Shown: positions 6,159 through 6,829 of the stretch, one piece after another
Numbering within the stretch: position 1 is the stretch's first letter
Layout: the number at the start of each line of letters is the position of its first letter
Source: Parvularculaceae bacterium UBA4496
GTDB taxonomy: Bacteria; Pseudomonadota; Alphaproteobacteria; Caulobacterales; Parvularculaceae
Assembly (NCBI GenBank): GCA_002388885.1
Contig: DGNI01000190.1
Location: 6,299 to 13,127, forward strand
Reading direction: 5' to 3'
Length of the DNA: 6,829 nt
Program-made: the position numbers and the translations under genes
The notes under the pieces: generated by a model
Database searches by the model: none
What the model was told of the DNA's origin: nothing
Seen by the model: the letters and a program-made list of their open reading frames with translations, nothing else

Positions 6159-6829
6159 ATGACCGAGTATTCTCCCCGCGAAATCGTATCCGAACTCGAC
6201 CGCTTTATCGTCGGCCAGAAGGCGGCGAAACGCGCCGTCGCCATCGCGCTTAGAAACCGCTGGCGTAGGCGGCGTGTGGAAGGGCCGTTAAAGGACGAAA
6301 TCACGCCAAAAAATATCCTGATGATCGGCCCCACGGGGGTCGGGAAAACCGAGATTTCACGGCGTTTGGCGAAGCTTGCCGGCGCGCCGTTTTTGAAGGT
6401 CGAAGCGACCAAATTCACCGAGGTCGGCTATGTGGGCCGGGACGTCGATTCCATCGTCCGTGACCTGACCGAAATCGCCGTCGGCCTCGTCCGCGAACGC
6501 AAGCGCGAAGACGTGAAAGCCGCAGCGCAGGCGGCCGCCGAAGACCGGGTGCTCGACGCGCTCGTCGGTGAGCATGGCAGCGATGCAACGCGCGAAGCGT
6601 TCCGTAAAAAGCTGCGCGACGGCGAACTCGACGACCGCGAGGTCGATCTGGAACTGACGGAAGCGCAGGGCGGCCCTGCGCAAATGTTCGACATTCCCGG
6701 CATGCCGGGATCGCAGATGGGCATGATCAATATTTCCGACATGATCGGCAAAGCGTTCCAGCCGCCGAAAGTGAAACGCCGCGTCAAGGTCAAGGAGGCG
6801 TACGAACCGCTCGTCGCCGAAGAATCTGG
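6159..6829 (+). CDS. hslU: HslU, ATPase subunit of the HslUV protease (3' end beyond the window)
   Basis: HslU is the AAA+ unfoldase that feeds substrates into HslV. Only the first 223 codons are present, about half of the usual 430-450; the frame is open to the right edge. It starts [20 protein letters not shown], the standard N-terminus. Walker A is GPTGVGKT (57-64). The pore loop GYVGRD (90-95) threads the substrate. The I-domain starts near residue 110 and includes a charged helical stretch and a Met/Gly-rich loop ([16 protein letters not shown]) that is typical of the family. The Walker B and sensor regions lie outside the window. AAGAG precedes the ATG at short spacing. It is 33 nt downstream of hslV with no terminator between, so they are cotranscribed. 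Confidence 0.97.
   Translation, partial: MTEYSPREIVSELDRFIVGQKAAKRAVAIALRNRWRRRRVEGPLKDEITPKNILMIGPTGVGKTEISRRLAKLAGAPFLKVEATKFTEVGYVGRDVDSIVRDLTEIAVGLVRERKREDVKAAAQAAAEDRVLDALVGEHGSDATREAFRKKLRDGELDDREVDLELTEAQGGPAQMFDIPGMPGSQMGMINISDMIGKAFQPPKVKRRVKVKEAYEPLVAEES

Overview
The window looks like a chromosomal segment of an alphaproteobacterium. The base composition is GC-rich. The order hslU-hslV / hisB / hisH / hisA / hisF, with hslVU divergent from the histidine genes, is to my knowledge a common alphaproteobacterial arrangement. HslV also carries a short prepeptide ending His-Gly before the catalytic Thr-Thr, which I recall from the same group. No mobile elements, CRISPR arrays, tRNA or rRNA genes were seen, and no stretch over 300 bases lacks a gene.

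Layout, left to right. (1) Positions 2-3754, minus strand, hold a tight cluster transcribed right to left: hisH, hisA (ATGA overlap), a CYTH-CHAD gene, then hisF (7-nt gap; cut by the window edge only a few residues before its expected C-terminus). HisH and HisF form the glutamine-dependent imidazole-glycerol-phosphate synthase. HisA makes its substrate. The CYTH-CHAD gene, a predicted triphosphatase/polyphosphate-binding protein, is the odd member. (2) Positions 3807-4399, minus strand, hold a small cassette of two tandem paralogous secreted proteins. They share a signal peptide, an acidic mature domain and a C-x13-C-x-C-x35/40-C cysteine pattern. A perfect GC-rich hairpin with a T-rich tail closes the cassette just before hisH. 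(3) Positions 4573-4830, plus strand, hold a small protein with one C-terminal membrane segment, divergent from the cassette and convergent with hisB. (4) Positions 4841-5434, minus strand, hold hisB (IGP dehydratase). (5) From 5580, plus strand, come hslV and hslU (truncated at the right edge), which encode the ATP-dependent HslUV protease.

HisA, HisH, HisF and HisB cover the middle steps of histidine synthesis, from ProFAR to imidazole-acetol phosphate. The roughly 1 kb insert between hisB and hisH carries its own terminator, so hisHAF is probably transcribed separately from hisB. The parts least explained by known biology are the tandem cysteine-rich secreted pair, the small membrane protein, the CYTH-CHAD gene inside the his operon, and three runs of eight G on the coding strand in the hisA/CYTH-CHAD region.
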